A stretch of 5,114 nucleotides of DNA from an uncultured Collinsella sp. (GTDB lineage Bacteria > Actinomycetota > Coriobacteriia > Coriobacteriales > Coriobacteriaceae), in assembly GCA_900543605.1 (NCBI GenBank), contig UQSK01000078.1:1-5114 (forward strand), in the 5' to 3' direction. Every line of letters starts with the position of its first letter. The first letter of the stretch is position 1. Made by a program: the position numbers and the translations under genes. Below the pieces are notes generated by a model that was not told the DNA's origin, did not search any database, and was given only the letters and a program-made list of their open reading frames with translations. Shown here piece after piece: positions 1-5,065 of this stretch.

Positions 1-23
1 CGTCAGATGTGTATAAGAGACAG
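1..23 (+). other. Nextera read-1 adapter remnant (Tn5 mosaic end)
   Basis: Bases 5-23 are the 19-base Tn5 mosaic end AGATGTGTATAAGAGACAG, and the four bases before it (CGTC) match the end of the Nextera read-1 adapter. This is library-preparation sequence, not genome. It means nhaA is cut by the fragment end at base 24, not by a biological breakpoint. Confidence 0.98.
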
Positions 24-711
24 GCAGCAGGCCCAGCACCGAGTACGGGGCAAGGCGGTAATGCTGCGTCTTGTTGAGCCACACGAGCGCGCAGGTCACA
101 AGCGCGGCGGCGCCCAACCAAAACGGATTGGGGCTCTGACCGTAGAAGATGGCGATGGCGGCGATGGAGATGAGGTCGTCGGCGATGGCGAGCGTCGAGA
201 AGAACACGCGCACGCCGTTGGGAACGCGATTGCCCAAAAGCGATAGCACGCCCAGCGCAAAGGCAATATCGGTTGCCATGGGGATGGCCCAACCGTTGCG
301 GGCGCCGGCATGGTTGAAGATCAGGTAGATACAGGCGGGAACGACGACGCCGCCCACGGCCGCCAGCATGGGAAGCATGGCCTGACGCGGATTCTTGAGC
401 TCGCCGACCGTCATCTCGTACTTAAGCTCAATGCCCACCAACAAAAAGAAAATCGCCATGAGGAAGTCGTTGACGAAAAGCTCAACGGTGAGACCGGCCG
501 TAAGGTTGCCCAGACCCACATACAGCGGGGTCTCCAAAAAGTGATGGATGGCCTCGTAGGCATCGGTATTGGCGCAAATGACGGCGGCGATGGCGGCGAA
601 GACCATGACGGCGGCGGAAATCGTGCCGTTCTCGGTGATGCGTTCCCAAATGTCGTGACGTTCAAAGCGCTTGCGCTCACGAACGTTGAACAGCTGCTCA
701 GTTGCTGCCAT
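24..711 (-). CDS. nhaA: Na+/H+ antiporter NhaA, 3' end missing (partial)
   Basis: NhaA is an inner-membrane antiporter that exchanges protons for Na+ or Li+ and supports pH and sodium homeostasis. The window holds its first 229 residues; the E. coli protein has about 390, so the C-terminal part, including the helix X lysine, is missing. The N-terminus (1-30) is charged, followed by hydrophobic helices. Family motifs are clear: VNDFLMAIFFLLVGIELKYE (80-99), GWAIPMATDIAFALGVLSLLG (140-160) and LAIADDLISI (174-183). Aligned from memory to E. coli NhaA, the helix IV aspartate D133 is D148, the ion-binding pair D163/D164 is D178/D179, and the pH-sensor glutamates E78/E82 are E95/E99. The ATG at 711-709 has a strong GAAAGGAG site six bases upstream. 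The gene has its own structured leader (726-875) and is not tightly coupled to ppaC. The family call is very secure; the ion preference is inferred. Confidence 0.96.
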
Positions 712-717
712 GGGCGG

Positions 718-725
718 CTCCTTTC
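718..725 (-). promoter_or_regulatory. Shine-Dalgarno site of nhaA
   Basis: GAAAGGAG on the minus strand, six bases before the ATG at 711-709. It fixes the nhaA start. It lies directly beside a small hairpin (726-741), so folding of the leader could influence ribosome access. Confidence 0.85.
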
Positions 726-741
726 ACGGGAAAGCTCCCGT
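726..741 (-). promoter_or_regulatory. Hairpin next to the nhaA ribosome-binding site
   Basis: A perfect 6-bp stem, ACGGGA (726-731) with TCCCGT (736-741), around a 4-base loop. On the minus-strand RNA it lies between the U-run of the leader terminator and the Shine-Dalgarno site. There is no U-run after it, so it is not a terminator itself. A role in translation control is inference. Confidence 0.5.
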
Positions 742-744
742 CTT

Positions 745-780
745 AAAAAAGCACGGCCCGCCCAAGTGGCGGCGCCGCGC
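745..780 (-). terminator. Intrinsic terminator in the nhaA leader (possible attenuator)
   Basis: On minus-strand RNA, GCGCGGC (780-774) pairs with GCCGUGC (757-751) with one G-U pair. An inner CCGCC/GGCGG stem (772-768 with 762-758) closes a 5-base loop, with one bulged base at 773, and six U residues follow (750-745). This is a strong Rho-independent terminator. The upstream gene ppaC already has its own terminator at 920-959. This one ends only 34 bases before the nhaA start codon, where it would stop nhaA transcription unless relieved. It could instead be a backup terminator for ppaC, if nhaA's promoter were hidden in the last few bases, but there is little room for one. Confidence 0.75.
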
Positions 781-919
781 TCTAACGTATTACGCTTGCA
801 TCTAGCCTACCCTGCACGACAAGCACGCAGGCGTGGCCGAAAAGCGGAACCACAGGTTGAACATTATTTGCTCAACGGCACGGGCACGCCTGTCCAAGAG
901 ACGACGCGGCGCCGTGCAC

Positions 920-959
920 AAAAAACGACCGGAGCGCGGGGCGTCCGCGATCCGGTCGT
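920..959 (-). terminator. Intrinsic terminator of ppaC
   Basis: The stem ACGACCGGA (925-933) pairs perfectly with TCCGGTCGT (951-959). An inner stem, CGCGG (935-939) with CCGCG (945-949), is separated by a single mismatched pair and leaves a 5-base loop. On the minus strand the hairpin is followed by six U residues (925-920). It begins about 20 bases after the ppaC stop codon, so it ends the ppaC transcript. Confidence 0.93.
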
Positions 960-978
960 GGCGTTTAGTCAACTAAAC

Positions 979-1902
979 CTAGCAGGCGGCCATGATGGGG
1001 GCAGCGACCTGCTTCTTACGGGAGAGGACGCCCGGCATCCAGACGCCGTCGTGCTCGTCGGCAATGCCCAGGCCCTTCTGAGCAGCCTCGGTCTCGCCCT
1101 CGAGCAGGACCTGCGAGCCCTCCTCCATGATGTCAGTGATGCACAGGACAATGCCGTCGGCACCCTTCTCGGCGGCGTAGGCGCGCATGGCCTCGCGAAT
1201 CTCGTCGATCATGCCGAGTGCGCGGGTCTTGTCGACAGTCTCGTACTGGCCGATGAGCAGCTTCTTGCCGGCGGGCTCGAACATCTTGATGTCGTTGCCG
1301 ACCATCTCGGCTGCGGTGAAAGAGCCAGACGGACGGGTGAGGAAGACCTCCATGCCAAACTTGACCGGGTCGACGCCCACCTGCTCGCCGAGCTTGGCGG
1401 CGACGGCGCGGTCGACATCGGTGGTGGTGGGGCTCTTGAGCATGAGCGTGTCGGTCATCATGGCCGAGAGCAGCAGCTTAGCCTGGACGTCGGAAAGCTC
1501 AACGCCGAGCACGCCGGCGAGCTTGGTGACGATGGTGCAGCTGGAGCCCCAGGGCAGGCAGATGTAGTGCAGCGGGCCGGCGGTCTCGAAGTCGCCGATG
1601 CGGTGATGATCGACAACGCCAAAGACCGTGGCGTCCTTAAGGCCAGCGACGGACTGGGCAGACTCGTTGTGGTCGGTGAGGACGACGAGCTGACCGGCCT
1701 CGACGGACTCGATCACGCGGGGCTCGGCGATGCCGGCGTCGGCGAGCAGCTTGGCGGACTCGGCCGGAAGCTGACCAAGGGCGCAGGCCTCGTAGGTGTT
1801 GCCGGCATACTCAACCTGGTTGAGCAGCTGGGACAGGACGACGGCGCTCATGATGGCGTCGTTATCGGGGTTCTGGTGACCAAAGACAAGAACGTTTGCC
1901 AT
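979..1902 (-). CDS. ppaC: Manganese-dependent inorganic pyrophosphatase (family II, DHH)
   Basis: This cytoplasmic enzyme splits pyrophosphate into two phosphates, pulling forward nucleotide, tRNA-charging and activation reactions. The protein has 307 residues, the usual length for family II (B. subtilis PpaC has about 309). The N-terminal DHH domain has GHQNPDNDAI (8-17; metal ligands H9, D13, D15), TDHNE (76-80; D77), DHHRIGDFET (98-107; H99) and MTDTLMLKSP (149-158; D151). The C-terminal DHHA2-type domain ends with the substrate-binding SRKKQ motif (294-298). There is no CBS-domain insert, so adenylate control is not expected. The ATG at 1902-1900 has GGAGG six bases upstream. The gene is followed by a strong terminator at 920-959 and preceded by a candidate extended -10 element, so it is probably transcribed alone. 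All key residues are present. Confidence 0.97.
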   Translation of the reverse strand: MANVLVFGHQNPDNDAIMSAVVLSQLLNQVEYAGNTYEACALGQLPAESAKLLADAGIAEPRVIESVEAGQLVVLTDHNESAQSVAGLKDATVFGVVDHHRIGDFETAGPLHYICLPWGSSCTIVTKLAGVLGVELSDVQAKLLLSAMMTDTLMLKSPTTTDVDRAVAAKLGEQVGVDPVKFGMEVFLTRPSGSFTAAEMVGNDIKMFEPAGKKLLIGQYETVDKTRALGMIDEIREAMRAYAAEKGADGIVLCITDIMEEGSQVLLEGETEAAQKGLGIADEHDGVWMPGVLSRKKQVAAPIMAAC

Positions 1903-1941
1903 GGATATCCTCCACTTGTATATGTGTACTTGGACGTAGCT

Positions 1942-1950
1942 ATGGTAGCA
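1942..1950 (-). promoter_or_regulatory. Candidate extended -10 promoter of ppaC
   Basis: The minus strand reads TGCTACCAT, an extended -10 form (TG-N then TACCAT) with a predicted start near 1935, giving a leader of about 30 bases before the ppaC start. No good -35 hexamer lies 17 bases upstream, which fits an extended -10 promoter but weakens the call. A small inverted repeat (CCTTC 1964-1968 with GAAGG 1976-1980) covers the -35 position. Confidence 0.35.
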
Positions 1951-1995
1951 CGCCGATGCCGAGCCTTCGCAGACGGAAGGGCCACGGCATATTTT

Positions 1996-2024
1996 GGGGC
2001 AAGTGTTGGAGCGAAGTCTGCCCC
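1996..2024 (-). other. Weak hairpin after the glucokinase gene
   Basis: GGGGCA (1996-2001) can pair with TGCCCC (2019-2024) around a 17-base loop, starting 12 bases after the glucokinase stop codon. The minus strand then reads AAAATATG, without a U-run, so it is not a standard intrinsic terminator. It may still protect the 3' end of the transcript. I saw no better terminator in the 133 bases between this gene and ppaC. Confidence 0.25.
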
Positions 2025-2035
2025 CTTTGCACCAG

Positions 2036-2989
2036 CTATTTGCCGGCGGCGCGCAGAGCTACGTAGGCGGCACCGATGATGCCGGCGTCGTTTCCGAGCG
2101 AAGCGACCTTAATGGGCGTCTCGCGCGAGGCAGAGAGCGCGTAGCGCTGGAAGTACTCGCGAGCCTTGTCGAGGTAGACATCGGCCGAGGCGGAGGCGCC
2201 GCCACCGATCAGGAACATCTCGGGGTCGACCACGTTGGCGATAAGTGCCAGAGCACGGCCGAGATAGTCGGCCATGGTGTCGGCCGCGGCCAGCGCGAGC
2301 TTGTCGCCCTCGCGGCAGGCCTGGAACACGTCCTTGGAATCGGAGGGGCCGGTGAGTTCGATGGGGTCGACGCCCGCCTTCTTGCACTCGGCCAGGTAAT
2401 TGCTCACCACGCCGGTGGCACTGGAATACTGCTCTAGGTGGCCATGGCCGCCACAGCCGCAGGTGCGCTCCTCGGCCGGGTTCAGGCACATGTGGCCAAT
2501 CTCGCCGCCGGCGCCCACAACGCCCGATACCACGTCGCCGTTAACGATAACGCCGCCGCCCACACCGGTACCGATGGTGACCATCACCACGTTCTGTACG
2601 CCCTTGGCAGAGCCGAGCCAGGCCTCGCCCATAGCAGCGGCGTTGGCATCGTTCTCGTACTTAACGACCGCGTCGGGGCAGTGCTTTTGAATGGCAATCC
2701 TCAGCTCGGGCAGGTTAATGGCAATGTTGGCCTTGACCTTGGCATCGCCCGACGCCGGGATGGGGCACGGAACGGCCAGGCCAATGCCTGCCACAAAGGC
2801 ACGCGGAATCTGCGCCTTGGCGACCACCTGGTCGATAGCCTCGGTCACCGCGGCAAAGCCCGCAGCGTCAACGATGGGAGGCGTGGGCACGCTGGCCTTG
2901 GCAAGCAGGTTTCCGTCCTCGTCGAACAGGCCCTCCTTAACCGAAGTGCCGCCGACGTCAATGCCGATGTAGTACTGCTTAGGTTCCAT
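2036..2989 (-). CDS. glcK: ROK-family glucokinase
   Basis: Cytoplasmic sugar kinase that most likely makes glucose-6-phosphate from glucose and ATP. The chosen start gives 317 residues, normal for the family. The N-terminal phosphate-binding motif is IGIDVGGTSVKEG (8-20). Next come GIGLAVPCP (68-76), the catalytic YENDANAAA (111-119; likely base D114), the glycine-rich TIGTGVGGG (138-146), sugar-binding GGEIGH (161-166) and GHGHLE (181-186), and IGGGAS (261-266) near the C-terminus. There is no helix-turn-helix, so this is a kinase and not a ROK repressor. The zinc site reads H166, C177, C179 and H184, where most members have cysteine at the last position. The ATG at 2989-2987 follows AGGTGG at six bases. 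Upstream in-frame ATGs lack such a site. Other ROK substrates such as mannose or ManNAc cannot be excluded. The gene diverges from gntR-manA. Confidence 0.92.
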   Translation of the reverse strand: MEPKQYYIGIDVGGTSVKEGLFDEDGNLLAKASVPTPPIVDAAGFAAVTEAIDQVVAKAQIPRAFVAGIGLAVPCPIPASGDAKVKANIAINLPELRIAIQKHCPDAVVKYENDANAAAMGEAWLGSAKGVQNVVMVTIGTGVGGGVIVNGDVVSGVVGAGGEIGHMCLNPAEERTCGCGGHGHLEQYSSATGVVSNYLAECKKAGVDPIELTGPSDSKDVFQACREGDKLALAAADTMADYLGRALALIANVVDPEMFLIGGGASASADVYLDKAREYFQRYALSASRETPIKVASLGNDAGIIGAAYVALRAAGK

Positions 2990-2995
2990 GAGAGC

Positions 2996-3003
2996 CCACC
3001 TTT
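2996..3003 (-). promoter_or_regulatory. Shine-Dalgarno site that fixes the glucokinase start
   Basis: AAAGGTGG on the minus strand, six bases before the ATG at 2989-2987. The longer open frame reaching base 3055 has no comparable site and would make the inverted repeat at 3044-3084 partly coding, so the shorter start is preferred. Confidence 0.75.
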
Positions 3004-3023
3004 CTCGTTTAAACATTGCCTGT

Positions 3024-3029
3024 ATGGTA
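3024..3029 (-). promoter_or_regulatory. Candidate -10 element of the glucokinase gene
   Basis: The minus strand reads TACCAT, the same hexamer as at the ppaC promoter candidate, with a predicted start near 3017 and a leader of about 28 bases. No clear -35 hexamer is present at the right spacing. The inverted repeat at 3044-3084 would overlap the -35 position, as expected for an operator. Confidence 0.25.
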
Positions 3030-3043
3030 CCGCTCCCAAGGCA

Positions 3044-3084
3044 AAAACCTACCAAAAAGAGACAGGTTTGTTTTGGCAGGTTTT
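3044..3084. repeat. 14-bp inverted repeat, probable operator
   Basis: AAAACCTACCAAAA (3044-3057) and TTTTGGCAGGTTTT (3071-3084) are inverted copies matching at 13 of 14 positions, separated by 13 bases. The arm centres are about 27 bases apart. Neither strand shows a GC stem followed by a U-run, so it is not a terminator. It lies 55-97 bases upstream of the glucokinase start codon, over the likely -35 region, and in the divergent region shared with gntR. Such a repeat would suit a dimeric or tetrameric repressor. Which regulator binds is unknown; the adjacent GntR is one candidate. Confidence 0.6.
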
Positions 3085-3284
3085 ATCTGGGAAAACGCAG
3101 AGTACGAGATTCGGTTCGCTGGCCGCTATATCGGTTCGGTCCCGCCCTCGGACCGATCATTCCTCAACACGACACTACTCAGATGTTTATCATTTAAAAC
3201 GCTCTGATTTTACAAGCGGGGCGTCTTTTGATTTTATCTTTCTCGAACTTTTCAATAACTCAATAGAGATACTTAGGCGTTGAC

Positions 3285-3290
3285 TATACT
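3285..3290 (+). promoter_or_regulatory. Candidate -10 element of gntR
   Basis: TATACT matches the -10 consensus at five of six positions and lies in the AT-rich stretch, giving a start near 3297 and a leader of about 30 bases. The -35 position is poor. A TTGACT hexamer (3280-3285) overlaps it, but has no good -10 at 16-18 bases downstream. Confidence 0.35.
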
Positions 3291-3315
3291 TTCTTTTATT
3301 CTCAATCAAGTTGGA

Positions 3316-3322
3316 AAGGAGG
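3316..3322 (+). promoter_or_regulatory. Shine-Dalgarno site deciding a TTG start for gntR
   Basis: AAGGAGG lies four bases before TTG at 3327-3329. It is a near-perfect ribosome site, and the TTG begins the conserved GntR N-terminus (IPKYEAIAADIRRSIE). No ATG or GTG fits as well, so a TTG start is the best reading. Confidence 0.8.
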
Positions 3323-3379
3323 TTCCTTGATTCCCAAATACGAGGCGATAGCTGCAGATATTCGTCGAAGTATCGAGGT

Positions 3380-3619
3380 GGTGCTCTTAAACCGGGCGAC
3401 AAGCTTCCCACCGTCGTTGAGTTCTGCGAGCTCTATAGCGTTTCCAAAATCACCGTCAAACGAGCTATCGAGCAAATCACCGAGGAAGGTCTTATTACCA
3501 GCCGTCGTGGATCGGGTACCTACGTTAAGGACACGGCGGGACTTCCCGGCCAGGCGTTTTTCCAGGGCAAAAACGACCGTGCCCAGGGTTTTCGTATGAG
3601 CACCGCGGGGAGAAGGTGA
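3380..3619 (+). CDS. GntR winged-helix fragment (middle frame)
   Basis: As the sequence stands, this frame encodes most of the DNA-binding domain: GALKPGDKLPT, the helix-turn-helix EFCELYSVSKITVKRAIEQI, and the wing EEGLITSRRGSGTYV. These are hallmark GntR motifs (residues about 19-67 of the restored protein). The frame then leaves the true reading at the TTTT run (3589-3592) and stops at 3617-3619. It has no start of its own; the first 18 residues are in another frame, from TTG 3327. Confidence 0.6.
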   Translation, partial: GALKPGDKLPTVVEFCELYSVSKITVKRAIEQITEEGLITSRRGSGTYVKDTAGLPGQAFFQGKNDRAQGFRMSTAGRR

Positions 3620-4044
3620 CCTCGGTGGTCTACGATTTCTCGATTGTTAATCCACCAGCGGACATCGCAGCCCAGCTGGGAATTGCCGAGGATGACTTTG
3701 CCTATCACATCGTGCGCGTGCGCCAGGTCGACGAGAAGCCCATCGTTATCGAGTACACCTATATGCCGCTCGAACTGATCCCGGGCCTTAAAAAGAAGGA
3801 CCTGTACGGATCGGTCTACGGCTTTATCCGCGAGCAATGCGGGCTGAAGATTTCGAGCTTCCATCGCACCATACGCGCCGTGGCGGCAACCGAGGAAGAA
3901 GCCGAGCGCCTGGATACCAAACCCGGCTCTCCCCTGCTCGAACTCAACCAGATTGGCTTCTTGGATAGCGGCACCGCGTTTGAATATTCTATCTCGCACA
4001 ACGTAGGCGACCGCTTTGAGCTGCACAACGTAACGCTGGCCTAG
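3616..4044 (+). CDS. UTRA effector-domain fragment of the GntR regulator
   Basis: This frame encodes residues from about 90 to 239 of the restored protein. It reads from about 3592, and a GTG at 3616 could act as an in-frame start, although there is no good ribosome site before it. Typical UTRA features are visible: VTSVVYDFSI, the YHIVRVRQVDEKPIVIEYTY strand region, LYGSVYGFIREQCGLKI, the PGSPLLELNQIGFL turn and the closing FEYSISHNVGDRFELHNV. It ends at TAG 4042-4044. Alone it would lack DNA binding. Confidence 0.6.
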   Translation: MTSVVYDFSIVNPPADIAAQLGIAEDDFAYHIVRVRQVDEKPIVIEYTYMPLELIPGLKKKDLYGSVYGFIREQCGLKISSFHRTIRAVAATEEEAERLDTKPGSPLLELNQIGFLDSGTAFEYSISHNVGDRFELHNVTLA

Positions 4045-4104
4045 TTTTGTAATCCGGTGGGTGCTCGTTTTGAGCTGTCTTACGCGGCACCTGCACAACC
4101 TTAT

Positions 4105-4109
4105 GGGAG
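4105..4109 (+). promoter_or_regulatory. Shine-Dalgarno site that fixes the manA start
   Basis: GGGAG lies seven bases before ATG 4117-4119. The in-frame ATG at 4111 is too close to it, and a GTG further upstream (4057) would add residues without family likeness. The gap 4045-4116 shows no terminator, which supports co-transcription with gntR. Confidence 0.7.
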
Positions 4110-4116
4110 TATGCAC

Positions 4117-5049
4117 ATGTCCGATTTGTTTAAGCTGACGCCGATCTTTCACGAGAAGATCTGGGGCGGCCGCCAGCTCGAAACCGTATTTGGTTACGAC
4201 ATTCCCGATGGTCCCATCGGTGAGTGCTGGGCCATCTCGGCCCACCCCAACGGCGACTGCCAGATCGCTGAGGGCCCGTACGCCGGCCACACGCTGTCGT
4301 GGCTGTGGGCCGAGCACCGCGAGCTCTTTGGCAACTGTGAAGGCAAGGAGTTCCCGCTGCTCATCAAGATTCTGGACGCCAAGGACGACCTTTCGATCCA
4401 GATTCACCCCAACGACGAGTACGCCGCCAAGCACGAGAACGGCAGCTTGGGCAAAACCGAGTGCTGGTATGTGCTGGACTGCGAGCCCGGCGCCACAATC
4501 ATCGTCGGCCAGCGTACCAAGGACCGCGCCGAGGCCGCACAGATGATCGAGGAAGGCCGTTGGGACGACATGCTCAACGTGTTGCCGATCCACAAGGGCG
4601 ACTTTTTCCAGATTGATTCCGGTACCGTGCACGCCATCAAGACCGGCACGCTCATTTTGGAGACGCAGCAGTCGAGCGACGTGACATATCGCCTGTACGA
4701 CTACGACCGTCCCGGCACCGATGGCAAGCTGCGCCCGCTGCACATTGAGCAGAGCCTCGACTGCATCGACTTTGATGCTCAGGCTCCGACCGACGGCACG
4801 GTGACCGCGCCCGAGGTGGACGGCGTGACCGAGCTCGAGTCTAACTCCTGCTACACCGTCGATCGCGTGCGTGTCGACGGCAGCAAGACCCTCGACCAGC
4901 GCTGGCCCTTCATGTGCCTGTCGGTCATCGACGGCGAAGGCACCGTCTGCGGCGACCCCGTCCACAAGGGAAGCCACCTGCTAGCTCCGAGCACCGTGGA
5001 CAAGATTGAGCTCGAGGGCAATATGGAACTGATTGTCAGCCACCTGTAG
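4117..5049 (+). CDS. manA: Mannose-6-phosphate isomerase, type I
   Basis: A zinc-dependent cytoplasmic enzyme that interconverts mannose-6-phosphate and fructose-6-phosphate, linking mannose use and mannose-derived sugar synthesis to glycolysis. It has 310 residues, like the short Bacillus-type ManA (about 315), not the longer E. coli form. The N-terminal KLTPIFHEKIWGGRQL (6-21) is typical. The cupin metal site is visible: IQIHPND (94-100; Q95, H97), KTECWYVL (113-120; E115) and DSGTVHAI (167-174; H172). QQSSDVTYRLYDYDRPG (184-200) carries the likely catalytic arginine R192. A second, shorter cupin-like part follows to the end (MELIVSHL). The ATG at 4117 is chosen because of the GGGAG site. 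It follows gntR at 72 bases and probably shares its transcript. The gene is complete, ending 16 bases before the adapter, so its terminator is not in view. Confidence 0.97.
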   Translation: MSDLFKLTPIFHEKIWGGRQLETVFGYDIPDGPIGECWAISAHPNGDCQIAEGPYAGHTLSWLWAEHRELFGNCEGKEFPLLIKILDAKDDLSIQIHPNDEYAAKHENGSLGKTECWYVLDCEPGATIIVGQRTKDRAEAAQMIEEGRWDDMLNVLPIHKGDFFQIDSGTVHAIKTGTLILETQQSSDVTYRLYDYDRPGTDGKLRPLHIEQSLDCIDFDAQAPTDGTVTAPEVDGVTELESNSCYTVDRVRVDGSKTLDQRWPFMCLSVIDGEGTVCGDPVHKGSHLLAPSTVDKIELEGNMELIVSHL

Positions 5050-5065
5050 GTCACCGGTCCCCAAG

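Larger units (their letters stand above)
726..875 (-). ncRNA. Candidate structured 5' leader of nhaA (riboswitch-like)
   Basis: In order along the minus-strand RNA there are: a 6-bp stem at 875-870/862-857 with a 7-base loop; a stem at 853-850 and 847-845 paired with 839-837 and 836-833, with a 2-base bulge; an 8-bp stem at 831-824/818-811 with a 5-base loop; the terminator at 780-745; and the hairpin at 741-726. Several pairs are G-U wobbles that exist only in minus-strand RNA; the plus-strand copy would have A-C mismatches. This arrangement, sensor-like stems then terminator then ribosome site, is typical of cis-regulatory RNAs. Known Li+ riboswitch families (nhaA-I, nhaA-II) precede nhaA genes, but I cannot match this sequence to either consensus by eye. 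I see no convincing promoter for it. GC-rich DNA also folds by chance. Confidence 0.4.
3085..3326. promoter_or_regulatory. Divergent control region, gntR-proximal part
   Basis: With 2990-3084 this makes about 340 bases without a gene. From about 3085 to 3180 it is GC-rich and holds two copies of TCGGTTCG (3111-3118 and 3131-3138), exactly 20 bases apart, and a 7-bp hairpin, TCGGTCC (3136-3142) with GGACCGA (3150-3156). From about 3185 to 3315 it becomes clearly AT-rich, unlike the rest of the window, as expected for the gntR promoter. I see no tRNA, no convincing small gene and no terminator here. Confidence 0.5.
3327..4044 (+). pseudogene. GntR/HutC-family transcriptional regulator with two apparent frameshifts
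   Basis: A DNA-binding repressor with an N-terminal winged helix-turn-helix and a C-terminal UTRA effector domain, a class that usually senses a sugar phosphate or similar small molecule. The protein is spread over three plus-strand frames: 3327 to about 3380, about 3380 to 3591, and about 3592 to 4044. Each junction needs one extra base, and adding both gives exactly 239 residues, the normal family length, with no internal stop. The best sites are the GG at 3380-3381, restoring SIEVGALKPGD, and the TTTT at 3589-3592, restoring GFSYEHRGEKVTS. Every other family motif is intact, so these are either recent mutations or base-calling errors. It starts at TTG 3327 and lies 72 bases before manA on the same strand, so the two are probably co-transcribed. 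Control of manA or of the divergent kinase is inferred. Confidence 0.8.

Noticed and set aside
145..190. Short GGCGATGGC-like repeats
   Set aside because: They encode alanine and isoleucine runs (ATC GCC) in a membrane helix of NhaA and reflect codon use, not a separate repeat element.
310..2079. Plus-strand open frame of 589 codons
   Set aside because: It runs antisense across nhaA, both terminators and ppaC. The translation is rich in G, D, H and R without family motifs, as expected for a shadow frame in GC-rich coding DNA.
2990..3055. Longer N-terminus (22 extra residues) for the glucokinase
   Set aside because: The upstream ATGs lack a ribosome site, the extra residues do not resemble ROK proteins, and the ATG at 2989-2987 has AGGTGG at ideal distance.
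3057..3065. AAGAGACAG resembling the end of the Tn5 mosaic end inside the window
   Set aside because: Only nine bases match and the other ten do not. It falls in the spacer of the inverted repeat, so an internal transposition or chimera joint is not supported.
3094..3105. 12-base match to the end of a SMART cDNA primer (AACGCAGAGTAC)
   Set aside because: The rest of the primer is not there, the flanks read as normal intergenic DNA, and there is no other sign of a chimeric joint. Chance is the simplest explanation.
2438..3283. Plus-strand open frame of 281 codons
   Set aside because: It is mostly antisense to the glucokinase gene, and its tail crosses the inverted repeat and promoter region. 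It has no ribosome site or recognisable domain.
3190..3411. Small minus-strand open frame of 73 codons in the divergent region
   Set aside because: It overlaps the gntR promoter, its ribosome site and first codons on the opposite strand, and has no ribosome site or familiar sequence.
4062..4074. Small GCTC/GAGC hairpin between gntR and manA
   Set aside because: The stem has only four pairs and no U-run follows, so it is not a credible terminator.
3520..4977. Minus-strand open frame of 485 codons
   Set aside because: It is antisense to gntR and manA, which have clear family motifs. Long antisense frames are common opposite GC-rich genes.
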